Origin: Reticulitermes speratus
Taxonomy: Eukaryota > Arthropoda > Insecta > Blattodea > Rhinotermitidae
DNA: 64,000 nucleotides
Assembly: GCA_021186555.1 (NCBI GenBank)
Contig: JAJKFL010000427.1
Location: 16,668,005 to 16,732,004, forward strand
Direction of reading: 5' to 3'
In this document: piece by piece, positions 33,364 to 45,009 of the stretch
Position numbering within the stretch: position 1 is the stretch's first letter
How the letters are laid out: every line of letters begins with the position of its first letter
Translations under genes and position numbers: made by a program
The notes under the pieces: generated by a model
Told to the model about the DNA's origin: nothing
Database searches by the model: none
Seen by the model: only the letters and a program-made list of their open reading frames with translations

Positions 33364-33653
33364 TACTCCCACCGCCGTACCCAGTGGCAGCGCGGTCTAA
33401 GGCGTGGGTCTACGGCCGCTGGCTTACTGGGATTGTGGGTTCGAATCCCGCCGGGGGCATGGATGTTTGTCTGTCTCTTGTGAGTGTTGTGTGTTGTCAG
33501 GTAGAGGTCTCTGCGACGAGCTGGTCCCTCGTCCAGAGGAGTCCTACCGAGTGTGGTGTGTCTAAAGTGATTGATCGTAAAGCCTCAAAAAACGAGGCGG
33601 CCTAGGCCCCCAAGGGACTGTCGAGCCATTGAAAAAAAAATACTCCCACCGCC
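33364..33653 (+). mobile_element. SINE family C with perfect 13-bp target-site duplication
   Basis: TACTCCCACCGCC stands at 33364-33376 and again at 33641-33653. The element between starts GTACCCAGTGGCAGCGCGG, has TCTAAGGCG in box A, box B GGGTTCGAATCCCGCC, then GTAGAGGTCTCTGCGACGAG and a tail of nine A. Length is 264 bp. The head is Leu/Ser tRNA-like. Confidence 0.95.
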
Positions 33654-34334
33654 TCCTACACAAACGTCTGCCCCTGTGTCTGGCAAGTCACTAAAAAGTG
33701 CCAAGTAATAAATTAACAAGCCAATAAATAAACAAAAAATAAAAGGAAACAAAGAAAGAATAATACAAAATAAATACGCGTTAAGATAGATAAAATAAGA
33801 AAGACAAAAAGGTCATGGAACAAAAGCAGACTTACAGTGGCTGTACAGTTCTAACGCAATGTTTATCCAACGTCGCATGAAACTATTCTACAAAGCTCGC
33901 GGACATATAACTTCCTATCCATACGAAAAGAAAAAAAAAATCTTGGATACAAACTTCCAGTACAAAATGAAGCACCACTTTTGGGTTAACTAACTCAATG
34001 CAGCAGAATCCTTATTGGGAAGCCGATAGTCGCACAACTAGCCAAGAATTTCGCCGCCTCCGATGAAACCCGTTTTTCCAAGTGTCACACGAGCCGACCG
34101 ACGCTCTGTGTACCTGCAAGATACTCATTTTACAGCGGTAGGTGTCAACCGCCCTATCAACTGGTAAACTTGGGATCCACTTGCTGACGTCTGTCCACAA
34201 CTGCTCCGTCAGTACGTCTTATGCAGAGCCCGCCAGTAGAAGTGCCGTAGTGTGGCAACCAGGGACACGATTCAACGTGGTCCTTCCAGGCCAAGAGCGT
34301 TAGATAGAATTGCAGGTCCTAAAATAAAGTACGA

Positions 34335-34511
34335 TAGAGTGAAACCTGTCTTAAACGGAACCTGGGCATACCGGAAACCTGTCTTTAGCAAAAGAGTTTA
34401 CAGTCTCGAGGATACGGAGTCCCGAGGATCCACACCTGTATAAAATGGAACCTGCCTCCAACGGAAAAAATCAGGTCCCCTGCGGTTCCATTGTAAGCAG
34501 GTTTCACTGTA
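34335..34511. mobile_element. TA-flanked MITE, Tc1/mariner-pogo type, copy 1
   Basis: TA at 34335-34336 and 34510-34511 flank 173 bp. The left end is GAGTGAAACCTGTCTTAAA. The right end on minus is CAGTGAAACCTGCTTACAA. Internal blocks such as TTTACAGTCTCGAGGAT are shared with 36706-36892. There is no ORF for a transposase. Confidence 0.75.
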
Positions 34512-34514
34512 TTA

Positions 34515-34562
34515 GATTTGAATCTTTATTAGCACCGCTGTGAGAACCTCAGATCTCACAAA
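34515..34562 (+). mobile_element. Family E tail fragment
   Basis: GCACCGCTGTGAGAACCTCA and GATCTCAC match the terminal tail of family E (compare 1090-1119). Confidence 0.5.
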
Positions 34563-35814
34563 CAGTCGTCAGAAGAAACAGTTTAGTCACATTGGTTAAT
34601 TTTGAAAAGATGTAAAAATCCTGTCATCATGTATTTCACGGCAAGATGTCATCACAGCCTTCAGTAAGTGACAATCCACTCTTGCAAGACTGTGTCACAG
34701 ATGGGAATAGACACGTGTTCCTTCCAAATAAGAACACGCTATAACCGTTTCACTGTATTGCCTGCTATTGATATGAATCTTGCAACCGTAACTTTTACCT
34801 AAATTTCTCAGGGGAAGAGAGGCAATTGAAACTCTGTAATTATAGGTACTGCTTCTACGTTGAGGTATAGTAAGTACAATTTCATCCGACAAAGAAACAG
34901 AAACCAAGTACCATCATCTTGTTCACATAAACTTGCATTGGGCTCCCTAAGCCACTTCAATCTATTTCAAAATTTAGTTTCATAAAATTAGTTTTAATAA
35001 TATCCTCTCGTCTTACTGTTGGTCTCTTGCAGTTTAGGCTTCTCAGCCAGTGAACAAATCCTTGATGATCAATACAGTGGTAATGTCTGAAATGTTGGAA
35101 TTGCATTCCATCATGACACGGCTGACTGCACGATAACATTTCATGGCCTGTGCTTGTTGCAAAAGCTTCAAAACTTATACTGTGATCTCTTCCGTCACGT
35201 TTCACCATAAAATTTCATACGCATTTATTGTTTCTCTGGACGTTACCACAAGCCCAAACCACATCATTCTTCTTGATACAGCGAAACAAATCCCGTATAT
35301 TCAAAATTACCACTCTGATATGCGTTACTCACCTATTACTAAATCACAGCTACGAAATTCAGATAATAGATAAAAGCTGATCTTAGGACTCGTAGCTTGC
35401 TTAGACTGTATCTGGTGAAGCAGGACAAAAAGAACTCGGCTTTATAACGTCTCGCAATGCAGTAGCAGCAGGCATCTATACAATTCTGATGTTGTAGAAT
35501 TTGCCATGTCTTTGATGTCGACGTGCAGACAGACGTCTAGCCTACTTAACCTGCTTGCTTACTGTTTAAACGCAACATAACCGGTACTTCTACTTAAGGC
35601 CCCATGGGAACTTACAAATGCATTGTACCGTACTTGCAGACAATGTTTCCTCGTCGAGAAAAAGATGCTGGTTGTAAATCTGGTGGAAGTGAAGGCTGGT
35701 CGTAAAGCGGCCATCAGAGACACGCTGTTGTTATAATGGCGGAGATGTGGCTCGGTTTGTGGTGTTATGATAGCTGATATAACCAGCGGTACTTCATGAC
35801 TACTTTGTAACTGG
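34563..35814. other. Unassigned stretch
   Basis: Nothing recognisable was found. Confidence 0.35.
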
Positions 35815-36084
35815 TGTACTGACAGGGGCGCCGTCAGCGAGGTGCAAGGTGGTGCACTTGCGCCACCTTGGGATTGTAACATAATGTACTTTCTTATATT
35901 TAATATGTCATTAAATCAAACAATAAAAATGCTACAAAATCAAAATTAAATTTCCTAAGCTCCTACAGTTTTAATCTAAATATGACTTACATAGCTGCTA
36001 TCTTTGATTCAAAATCTGGTCACTTTACGTATAAGTAATGTGCGCCACCTTGCAAAAAATCCTGCCGGCGCGGTTGTCTACTGA
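35815..36084. mobile_element. hAT-like MITE with 8-bp duplication
   Basis: TGTACTGA (35815-35822) and TCTACTGA (36077-36084) match at 7 of 8. The ends CAGGGGCGCCGTCAG and, on minus, CAACCGCGCCGGCAG match at 11 of 15. Just inside, GTGCAAGGTGGTGCAC and GTGCGCCACCTTGCA form subterminal inverted repeats. The 254-bp element is AT-rich inside and non-coding. Confidence 0.75.
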
Positions 36085-36487
36085 CTACATGGTATGATAA
36101 AATGTAAATGAGAAAAAACGGCCTAAAAGGGATGAAGTTGAGAAAGAAGAATTATTTTAATAGGGACAGATAAATTATAGATACAGGGAATGAGCCAAAA
36201 GTCAGTTAACTGGTCACTAAATGTACACTAAAATACGGTGTAATTTTCTCTATTAATTACTGAATTTACAGAAATTGTTCGAAATGAACACTTTATTGTT
36301 AAATACACAGCTCACAACGCCATAATACCGTTTTATAAATAGGCAAATTGATAATCTATTTTAGTGTAAATTTCACCAATTGTTTAACAGACTTCCGGAC
36401 AATGTAAAAAAAGATGTAAATACTGTGGATCTTCAAGATCAAGGTAATGGAGGTTGAACCACAGAGAACTTGGCGTTAGCAGTCACG

Positions 36488-36489
36488 TT

Positions 36490-36550
<61 letters not shown>

Positions 36551-36577
36551 ACCACTACCACCACTACCACCACCATT
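36488..36577 (+). repeat. (CTA)n microsatellite
   Basis: About 20 CTA/ACT units, then an ACCACT/CCACCA decay zone. Tyr and Thr runs in ORFs come from it. Confidence 0.95.
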
Positions 36578-36703
36578 TGGTATGATGAAAGCTTACTCAC
36601 TCCAACAGACTACAAGTTTCCCAAACATATACTTCGCTACATCATTCGCCTTAAGGTCTTTGTTTAATTCAGATCCACTATGTGAAGAAAATCACACTAC
36701 AGA

Positions 36704-36894
36704 TACAGCGAAAACTGTCTGCAAAGGAATCCGGGCACAACGGAAACCTGGCTTTAATGGAAAACGTTTACAGTCTCGAGGATTTGGAGTTCAAGGGACA
36801 TAAACTTCCCAAGTACCTGTATTCAACGAAACCTTCCTGCAACGGAAAAGAAATTACATCTGTTGCGGTTTCGTTACAGACAGGTTTCACTGTA
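36704..36894. mobile_element. TA-flanked MITE, Tc1/mariner-pogo type, copy 2
   Basis: TA flanks (36704-36705, 36893-36894) enclose 187 bp with ends CAGCGAAAACTGTCTGCAAA and, on minus, CAGTGAAACCTGTCTGTAAC. It is homologous to 34337-34509 throughout, including CGGAAACCTG and TTTACAGTCTCGAGGAT. Confidence 0.75.
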
Positions 36895-36980
36895 CCACAA
36901 AGTAGGAAGGAGGGTCTACTGCTCCAGCCAGAAAGTCACTACGCTGCTTACAGTTCGAAAAGAATTTCATAGTTATTGTA

Positions 36981-37025
36981 TGCGCCTGATAATGGCTATA
37001 CGAGTATATAGCTGAAACCGGCAGC
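36981..37025 (+). other. Hammerhead-like motif, variant core
   Basis: CCTGATAATGGCTATA, CGAG, TATATAGCTGAAACCGGC. Stem II is an almost perfect 7-bp stem, but the core G8 position is A (CTGATAA), which would be expected to inactivate a hammerhead. Confidence 0.35.
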
Positions 37026-37564
37026 TTAATTGTGTCAAAATACATATGTTGGTTGTGACTGTAATTACTGAAAAAGAGTGAAATATACTGTGCATGTACA
37101 TACCGACGGGGATGTCAAATATTAAGAACGAAAATAATATCTTGCAGTACGTGGACTTGCCACAGGGCAGAAGCTGTAAGGTGATTGGAGCCTCTCGCCG
37201 AATAGCATACCTGACACAACGATACGTGGCTGTAAGACGGAACACAAACCTACTCATTTTAGACTCGTCATACTACATACAAGCTGGACAGCCAAATTTA
37301 CTGCCGCCAGGAGCAGTAAACTTTTTCTCAGCCACATTCAGAAGCGCTCTAGGGTCTAAGCAGGCTCCTATCCAAAGTTATATCGGAAACTTGCCGCAGC
37401 AAAGCACGAACCTGTCCATACGCTATCTAGTGACGATGCCAATAAGCAGTGATTTACGTCCACTGAATACATTAGAGTTCAGTTTACTGTGTATAACCAA
37501 GAGAACGTAACCTGCACTCGTCATATGTGTACGTAATTAATTAACAAACTCAGCGGAGTAGGTC

Positions 37565-37810
37565 CCTTTGTAAGCTACTAGTTGCCCAGCTCTTCAAGAA
37601 ATTTCCCGAAATTTATTGTGTCGAGGTTCACAAAAACCCAACATTAGTCGCTATCCTGAGCCAGCTGAAATCAGTGCGCATTACAAAAACCTACTTCTAT
37701 TTCTTTAAGATCCCAACTACGCCTAGGCCTCCCACGTAGTCTCTCCCCTTCAGGTCTTCCAAACAACATTTCGTAAGCATTTCCAGTCTCTCCAGCGCAT
37801 CGTGTGTCCA
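37565..37810 (-). pseudogene. Decayed LINE 3' end fragment
   Basis: AAGCTACTAGTTGCCCAGC, CGCTATCCTGAGCCAGC and CCAACTACGCCTAGGCCTCC, followed by a longer part (CTTCAGGTCTTCCAAACAAC, TTCCAGTCTCTCCAGCGC). It therefore extends further into the element than the other tails. Frames are broken. Confidence 0.65.
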
Positions 37811-39424
37811 GCCATCTCTACTGTCAATACAGTGATCGCCGCAATAGTAAGACTATAATATAAAGAGTACAAATTATGAATATGTCACATTTGTGTGAAT
37901 TATTTATATGTAGTCAACACAGCCCTTACTTCCAGTTCACATTTACAGGCACGAAACGCTGGCTCCAATGCACAGTATTAACAATATTCGTTTTACAGTT
38001 ACAAACTTTAACGCCTAATGGATTGATTTGACACCTGATATGAATTCTGAAAACAGGTACTAAATATGTGAAATCATCTTACATTACATTGCTTTCGCTT
38101 AGCAGGTGAGTTCATAGCTGACATTTTTGGCCTAAAAATTGAGCTCATACATTGAGACGCATAGCATAACTGTTAAGTACTTAAGAATAAATAACTGATG
38201 TTGGGAGCACATAACTTAAAAATATCCATAAAAAATATAGAAATATTGGACAAAATAAAGTTTCTCGTTTTGTAATTTTCTCTTGCCTGAAATAAAGTGT
38301 AATTAGGCAACTTTTCCATTTTAATTTTTGAAAAGAGAAATGCCACTTCACACACTTAACACGAAATAATGGACCATTATACACTCTGCGGAGAACTCGC
38401 TTTGGAAGAGGATTCAGACCTGTCTCAAGGCAGAATAATTAAAGTTAATACACTATATATTACCACATACAAAAGTCTTGTATAAATATGTGAATATGAC
38501 TGCTATACTTACTAAGATTTCAGACACTTAAATAGAGTTATTGGCATGGAAACGCATAATTTTTTAGTTAACAACCTCACATAATTACGCAAATGTCCCT
38601 AACAGTCACAAGCACGCGTTTCCGGAAGTCCGTGTACAATGCGGACGAATGCGTATATTCAAGTCTGCAAGAGCTTCTGTTTTTCTTTGCCTTCCATCTG
38701 TCTGCCCGCTAATGTACCCGCATGCACATACATACTTGTACACGTATCTGGAATGCGTCTGTATATGTACTTCGTAGTGTTTGGTTGTTATAAATTGGGC
38801 CGTGCTTACTTTGTGAAATTAAATTATATCAATTTTCGAACACCCGTACTTTGTCCTCTGACAAGTTCGTTTTTTAACTGCTGAATCTGTACTTAATGAT
38901 AATTTTATAGCTTCATATACATAATCAAGGGGCGTCAGATATATGGAGTCACTGTTCGGAATCACAAATTTAAGTCCGTTCTTCGAAAACATTTATATAA
39001 CTTATTTGCATGTTCTCGAGTTTGCCGTGTATGTTAAATCGAATTATCATTGCTTCTAAGGAACATGGCGGCAGAGCGAATGTCGTGCTGAGAAAAAAGA
39101 CACGTAGGCGTGCTTCGTAACATTCTTGGCCAATTATAAAAATGTTGCATGAACGTACCGACCTCTACCCCCTAATGAGAAAGCAGAACATATATAGAAA
39201 TGACTACACTGACTGGAAAGTGAGACTGTACACTAGTGTTTGTGTGAGGTAGAAGTGTAACATGACTGATTAAGTGGTTTCAGATAATCTGCGACTTAGA
39301 CCTACATACAATTTAACATACACCACTAGATGGCTGTTTTATGAAAAAGTACGTTAAGTACCATGCAAGATTTAATTTTAAAGCTAGCTAAATCACTCAA
39401 TAACTGACTAAATCCACAACGAAC
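37811..39424. other. Unassigned AT-rich stretch
   Basis: I see no family, conserved ORF or RNA gene. Confidence 0.35.
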
Positions 39425-39645
39425 AGCTCTTCTTGAGAAAGCAATATTCGCGCCAACGAGTCAAGAAATACTCCATTTTGTGGAACTCGAAGGATCATTA
39501 TTATGGTGTCCACAACAGCTTGCCACAAGTGCGTGTCCTGAGCCAAATTAGACTAATCCATCCTGACATCACGATTTCCTCAAGATGCACTTTAATATTA
39601 TCCTCCGATCCACGCCTACTTCTCCAAGTAGTCCTACCTTAAGGA
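39425..39645 (-). pseudogene. Decayed LINE 3' end fragment
   Basis: TCTTCTTGAGAAAGC, AACGAGTCAAGAAATAC, GTGGAACTCGAAGGATC and TTTAATATTATCCTCCGATCC then ACGCCTACTTCTCC follow the shared LINE tail order. Confidence 0.65.
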
Positions 39646-39779
39646 GCGCCGGCTAAAATTATGCATTCAATTCTCATATATCTCCTTGTACTGCATACAC
39701 CGCCCATCTAACATTCATGAACTTTAAATTATAATTTATTAAACTAAAAGAACGCATGTTTTTCCACAAGTGAGAAACC

Positions 39780-40010
39780 TGTATTACCTACTGCATTACC
39801 AGTATCACTTACTACATTACTCTATCACCTACATTACCTGTATCGCCTACATTATCTATATCACCTACTACGTTACCTGTATCACTACTACGTTACCTGT
39901 ATCACCTACTACGTTACCTGTATCACTACTACGTTACCTGTATCACTACTACGTTACCTGTATCACTACTACGTTACCTATATCACTACTACGTTACCTG
40001 TATCACGTAC
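39780..40010 (+). repeat. 20/21-bp tandem array
   Basis: TATCACTACTACGTTACCTG repeats about seven times from 39859 to 40002, with some 21-bp units (TATCACCTACTACG). A degenerate zone of the same motif precedes it (39780-39858). Confidence 0.9.
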
Positions 40011-40499
40011 CTTACCTTGTCACCTTATACATTTCCATGTTCACTACGTACACTTACAATCTGTAATCAAGTCCAAAAGAAGGAGTCTAATTATAAAGCA
40101 AACTTGTCACAAATTTGTCAGTTGCATTCTTACGAAAGAAGCACTTCTATCACATAAAACAAAAAAAAATTATTAATGGAAAACCTTTAAAGCAAAGAAA
40201 ATTTTGTGAGAAATATACTGTACTGCCAGTGGCCTTTTAAACAGCCACAAAACGTCTTTTCTGCATTATGTGGTGTAGCCACCGCTAATATCAGACAGCA
40301 GTAAGAAACGTACTTTCTTAATACCGTTTATTCTGCTAAACTTATTGCCTGCACAGATGAAATGCTGAAGCCAGGATACTTCAGTCGGTATAGTGACAAG
40401 GCTACAAGCTGGAAGACCAAGTAATCGTGGCCTAGAAGGGGAAGATATGTGTCTCTTCTCCAAAGCATCCATACAGGCTATAAGGTCCATACAGCTTTC

Positions 40500-40665
40500 T
40501 ATTCAATAAAAACCGGAGGCTCTTTACCGCAGTTAAAGCGGCCGCGACATGAAGCTGACTATTCACTTCCATATAGTGCCAAGTTTACGAATGATTGGAG
40601 CTAAACTTCCACTATTCCATATGCCTGCATGGCGTGCACAGGGACTTTACCTCTACCTTACAGTT
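40500..40665 (+). mobile_element. SINE family A, 5'-truncated
   Basis: AAAGCGGCCGCGACATGAAGC, TGACTATTCACTTCCATAT, AGTGCCAAGTTTACGAATGA and CAGGGACTTTACCTCTACC are SINE A body and tail. Confidence 0.65.
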
Positions 40666-41587
40666 GACAGGCTTCTCAAATTCCTAACTGACAAAAAGCC
40701 TAAGGCGCAGTTAATCATTAGACAGCAGTCTCATTACATCACAGTATTAAATGTCTTCGTTGACGTAATATTGAAAGGGAAATAGGCCCTATTAAACGTA
40801 TAGAGGAAAGCGTAGTTTTGTCGTCATTTCAACCGTTTAATCAATATCTTACTTCTCACGACAAGTTTTACATGCAAAACCGTAAAAGTTCATAAATTAT
40901 TATCGAAATTCGAAAACAGATTCCCAAAATAAAGTGTAAGGCGTGTTATTTACGAGCAACACTTGGAAGGGTACATAAATTAAAGAACAAGTTTTGTCTG
41001 AGACCGTCCCAAGACAACTGCACTATCTGCTTAATCACACACACACTCGTGTTTCAGTCTCTCTGCAGGTGGATTAAGCTGTCATTGTGCTTGAAATTTA
41101 AATACCCGTTCTTTTAAAAACTTCATGTCCATAAGCGTCATACTTCTTCCCACCTGGGGTGTCAAGGTGATACACATCACTTCAGGCTTTGTTTACATCA
41201 ATGACACAAACGAGGCTCTGGCTGCCGTAACATTCGGCATAGGTTATTTGTCTAGTGCGATGGATGGTCACACTCCGAATTAAACTAAGTTCAAGCCATA
41301 TAAGCTTCATGGTATGTCTGATCAATGCCACTGAAAATATTTAGATTACGCGCATTACAATTTAACTGTGATTCTACATATTACTGGCATATGTAATCTA
41401 ATCTCAAAGTTATGGCGACTAAGTCATAGATTAATCAGTTAATTCGATATCACGTAATCACACACACACACATATATATGAATTGCGCATGTGTGTGAGT
41501 TGTCTGTACGCCATCTATGAAGACAGTTTAGAGATGCGCCGAGGACTGACACCAGCATTTTCGCCGAATACTTAAAACATTGTTCAA
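40666..41587. other. Unassigned stretch
   Basis: No family is recognised. There is a short CA run near 41460. Confidence 0.35.
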
Positions 41588-42150
41588 CGAAGTCTTCACT
41601 CTTCTGGGATGTTACGCAGCAGCGACGCTTTCTAACAATATAATACCGAGTCGTTTATACTCATTTCTGAGTGTCGTGACCCTACTGGCACAAAGCCATA
41701 GGTTGTCATGGGAGAATTTACCAGCGGTGCACCGCCGTATACGATTCTGCTCATCCTGATAGGACCGCTAGAGCACTCTAGCAGCCGATCAGGAGACTTG
41801 GGCGAGAAATAGCCGCTAAATTTGGCTTACGAAACATCTCTACGCCCGTAAGGTTCTTTTACATGCCGTAAATCTACGACATGGGACAGACGGCTTTACT
41901 TCCCCTCCGAAGGAAGTGGTGCTACGGATTTTTATCACCCTTAAAAATCCATCTACCTCGGCCGGGATTGAACCCGTAACCTTGGGTCCAGTGGCGAGCA
42001 CGCTAACCACTAGTCCACCGAGGCAGATTTCTGTCAATATATAGGTCCCATAAACCTGGAAGATGGGACCGATGCTGTCCCGCTACGCTGCCGCGTAACA
42101 TCCCAGAAGAGCGAGGACCTCAACTATACCGCAGCGAAAGACTGAAATCT
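41588..42150. mobile_element. Family E fold-back element, interrupted
   Basis: The left arm CACTCTTCTGGGATGTTACG then CAGCAGCG at about 41594 and the right arm CTGCCGCGTAACATCCCAGA then AGAGCGAGG at about 42088 are inverted copies (about 30 of 33 matching). The interior is about 460 bp and includes a SINE D insertion. The right side retains AGATGGGACCGATGC, and the tail ends AAAGACTGAAATCTCGG. Confidence 0.65.
41845..42030 (-). mobile_element. tRNA-derived SINE, family D (single copy here)
   Basis: On minus: TGCCTCGGTGGACTAGTGG then TTAGCGTGCTCGCC (box A, Asp/Glu-like) and box B GGGTTCAATCCCGG. A body follows with GTAGATGGATTTTTAAGG, CACTTCCTTCGGAGGGGAAG and GTAAAAGAACCTTACGGG. It sits inside the family E element, so it inserted later. 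No clear duplication is seen. Confidence 0.75.
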
Positions 42151-43170
42151 CGGGAATTTCTAAATCCCTGAAAACATTTTGCACGAGTTACCGCCTTCAA
42201 CGTGAAATAACCACGCGAGCGGGTCCAATTTACAGTAGCAGCAGCCACAGTGTATATCATGTCCGTGATACAAAGGGCGGACCGTCACGGGGGACAGACT
42301 TAGACCACACTCGCGGTGTGCATGTGTAACGGGCCGGGCAGAAGTAAATAATACAGCCCAGCCAACGAAACTGGTCACTATGAAGTCCTGAGAAGGAAGA
42401 CAATTGGTGGGTTCATATAACAAGAATAATTATTTACCTCTCCAATTACTTTAAAGATTCTAATCTGAAGTAATTTGTGGTTTGAATTGGCAGAACCGGA
42501 AACCGTCTCTCAAACACCAGAACAACGTTACTAATTGTAATTTGCCTTGCTCCATCTGGTATAAGATTATGGAACAAGGCGTTCCATATTATTAGTATTG
42601 TTTATGGACTAGAGGCAGGGTACTACACCCTTAAACAACCAGAATAATGGTTTAAAGAAACAAATTAAAACGGAGTTTCAGATGTATAAACAAAGAAGCA
42701 CTTCGTTTGTAAGTAACAGTTAAGATTATCTGCGTAATTGAAGATATAAAAGGTAATACTACGTTTATGAATTATATGACTGAGACTCATACGACTGATA
42801 GGAAGTGCAGAACACAAAAGAGCATTTAGTACTTTGTACGTATCTCAGCATTCAGTTGTGGGCTAACATGACACCAATGATTGACAACCGTCTATGCGGG
42901 CAACAAATTTTAATATCCATTACCAATCCAGCATTGTCAGTTAGTTTGCAACATGTTTCGGCCTTACAGAAACCGTCTTAATCACTTAATTATGTTTCAA
43001 CACTACAAAATTTACGCTATAACTGTAAAACAAACCACAACATAATTTTTGTTCTTCATTAAGGTTTTCAACATTATTAGTTATGTCATTTGTGTTCCTT
43101 AGTAATTAGTTTTTTTAAAAAATAAGACCAAACCCGACGTAAAGTCTTACTTTCTGAAACGTCTTCGTAC
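42151..43170. other. Unassigned stretch
   Basis: Only a weak Penelope-like ACATGTTTCGGCCTT at 42952-42966 is noted. Confidence 0.35.
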
Positions 43171-43471
43171 TAATCCTCGTGGTGGCCGTGCTATGGCTCA
43201 GGCGGTTAGTCGCCGGTCTCTCACCGCGGAGACCCGGGTTCGATCCCCGGTCAGTCCATGTGGGATTTGTGGTGAATAAAGTGGCACTAGGACAGGTTTT
43301 ACTCCGAGTACTTCGGTTTTATCCTGTCAATTTCATTCCACCGGTGCTCCATTACAAGGAAAAACAAAAGAGCTAATCACCTTCATCACAGGGTTGCACA
43401 ATAAGCCTCAAAGCTGCGGTGCGTCCATAGCATCTGCTGCGGGGCCCTTCGCCCACAAACAAATTCTCGTG
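43171..43471 (+). mobile_element. SINE family B, full length
   Basis: Head GCTATGGCTCAGGCGGTTAG, box B GGGTTCGATCCCCGG, body GTGGCACTAGGACAGG, CGAGTACTTCGG, CATTCCACCGGTGCTCC, TTGCACAATAAGCCTC, and the 3' end GGGGCCCTTCGCCCAC. The flanks AATCCTCGTG (43172-43181) and AATTCTCGTG (43462-43471) match at 9 of 10. Confidence 0.9.
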
Positions 43472-44064
43472 TTGTTTAGGTCTATATGCAACTCTTCTTA
43501 TTATTATTACGACTTCATTCTATTTATAATTTCGTTTTAATTTTTACTCCTATGTCTTGTGTAAACGTATACGCAGCATTGATGACTTTAGTCTCCTCTC
43601 TTCTCTTCAGACCAGTAGCGGGATGTGTTGTATTTTTGGAAATGTGGGTCTCTTTTGTTAGGTGTAGGAGCAGCATTGTGCTGTGTCTGGTGCGCTTGTT
43701 TTTTCGTCAGTGTGGACGGACATAGAACAGCGTCCAGTGCATGTTGTGAACACGGGTAACAAGCCGTTTGGTTACAGAAACGATGCACAATGTCTTAACT
43801 TGCTGAAAGACTAGAAAAGTTTCCAAAAAAATATTCTTCTTTATGGGATTATCCGCATTAAGTCAAGTAGTTGTACCCGTCCAAAATAATTCGTACGTAG
43901 AAAGAGTAAGATATTTAATCAACGAAAATTACAGCAGCTTAATCCTAATAAACATTAAAAATAGTACTTACTAATGCTTGATACTGGGTAATTTCTTTCA
44001 GAAATCAACGGATCATAAGCAAAATGTAAATACGAAATAAAGGCTTCCTAGCGCGTGTAAATAA
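43472..44064. other. Unassigned stretch
   Basis: Nothing recognisable was found. Confidence 0.35.
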
Positions 44065-44069
44065 GAAAT

Positions 44070-44182
44070 GAAACGTTGAAATCAACAGTACTGCCTCAAG
44101 CGGAGGCCAAGAGAAGTACATGAAATACGTTAGCTTCCCTTGGCCTCCGCTTGAGGCAGCACTGTCAGTTTTTAACGTTAGC
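44070..44182. repeat. Hairpin with perfect 21-bp core arms
   Basis: CTGCCTCAAGCGGAGGCCAAG (44091-44111, one base longer than shown as a unit in the arm) is exactly complementary to 44139-44159 across a 27-bp loop. Weaker pairing continues outward (AACGTTGAAATCAACAGT against AACGTTAAAAACTGACAGT). It looks like a small fold-back element or palindrome MITE. Confidence 0.8.
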
Positions 44183-45009
44183 CTTTTTTGTTAAAAAACG
44201 ATCTTTTTTAGAATAAATCAGTAAAAAAGGAGATTACCATCAATACCGAATCATAAGCTTTATAAAAACATATCTTGAAAACACCCGTTCGGTAGTTCAG
44301 TAGATCATGATGTCGCAAACAGACCTTACCGTCTAAATAAATATAATGATAATACACCACACACGATGTTTCCAAGAAAGGAAGAATGGCATTTAAAATT
44401 CCAATATACTTTGAATGCAATAGGATGCAACAATGATTATGACTTACACATAACTCTGTATTTGCTTTACTTCAACTGCATCATTTCAGTACAACTCCGT
44501 TCGTATGCCGATCACAAGACCAGCCGCTGCCCTATGCGCTCTGCCGTACTGCAGTCACCTGTAGCCGCAACTCCCAGCATTCTGCATTTTAATTGATGTA
44601 GCGAAGGGCAATTGTCATCTCTCTCCTGAAATAAAGGCTAATATACTACGGTCGGACGAACGGTATAGCCCAGACATTGGTGCCTCTGTACGCATGCAGC
44701 TATCCTGGAACTGCAAGTTCAGTGACCGCGTGCCATTCGACGAGCAGATGATGTTAGCACTTCACTGGAGCCACGAACAGCGTCATTTGACCATTTACAA
44801 GCAACCAACACAGTCTTACTGCCATATAGGGTCTGTTACTTCCGTCTTTGTAAGTACATAACACATTCCATTAGGAATGTCCACGACATATTCTGTACAC
44901 AGGTTGGCTGGAAGAGAAACTCACAATAAATCAGCAAATATGTGTTATTATTTATGGGTAAATCACACAACTCATGACTCCGTGCGTGCGTTAGGTATAA
45001 CACTGCAGG

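Noticed and set aside
37094-37510. 138-codon plus ORF
   Set aside because: Longest ORF outside repeats, but no domain or family is recognised, and it is within what random AT-rich DNA of this length can yield. Homology search and RNA-seq would settle it.
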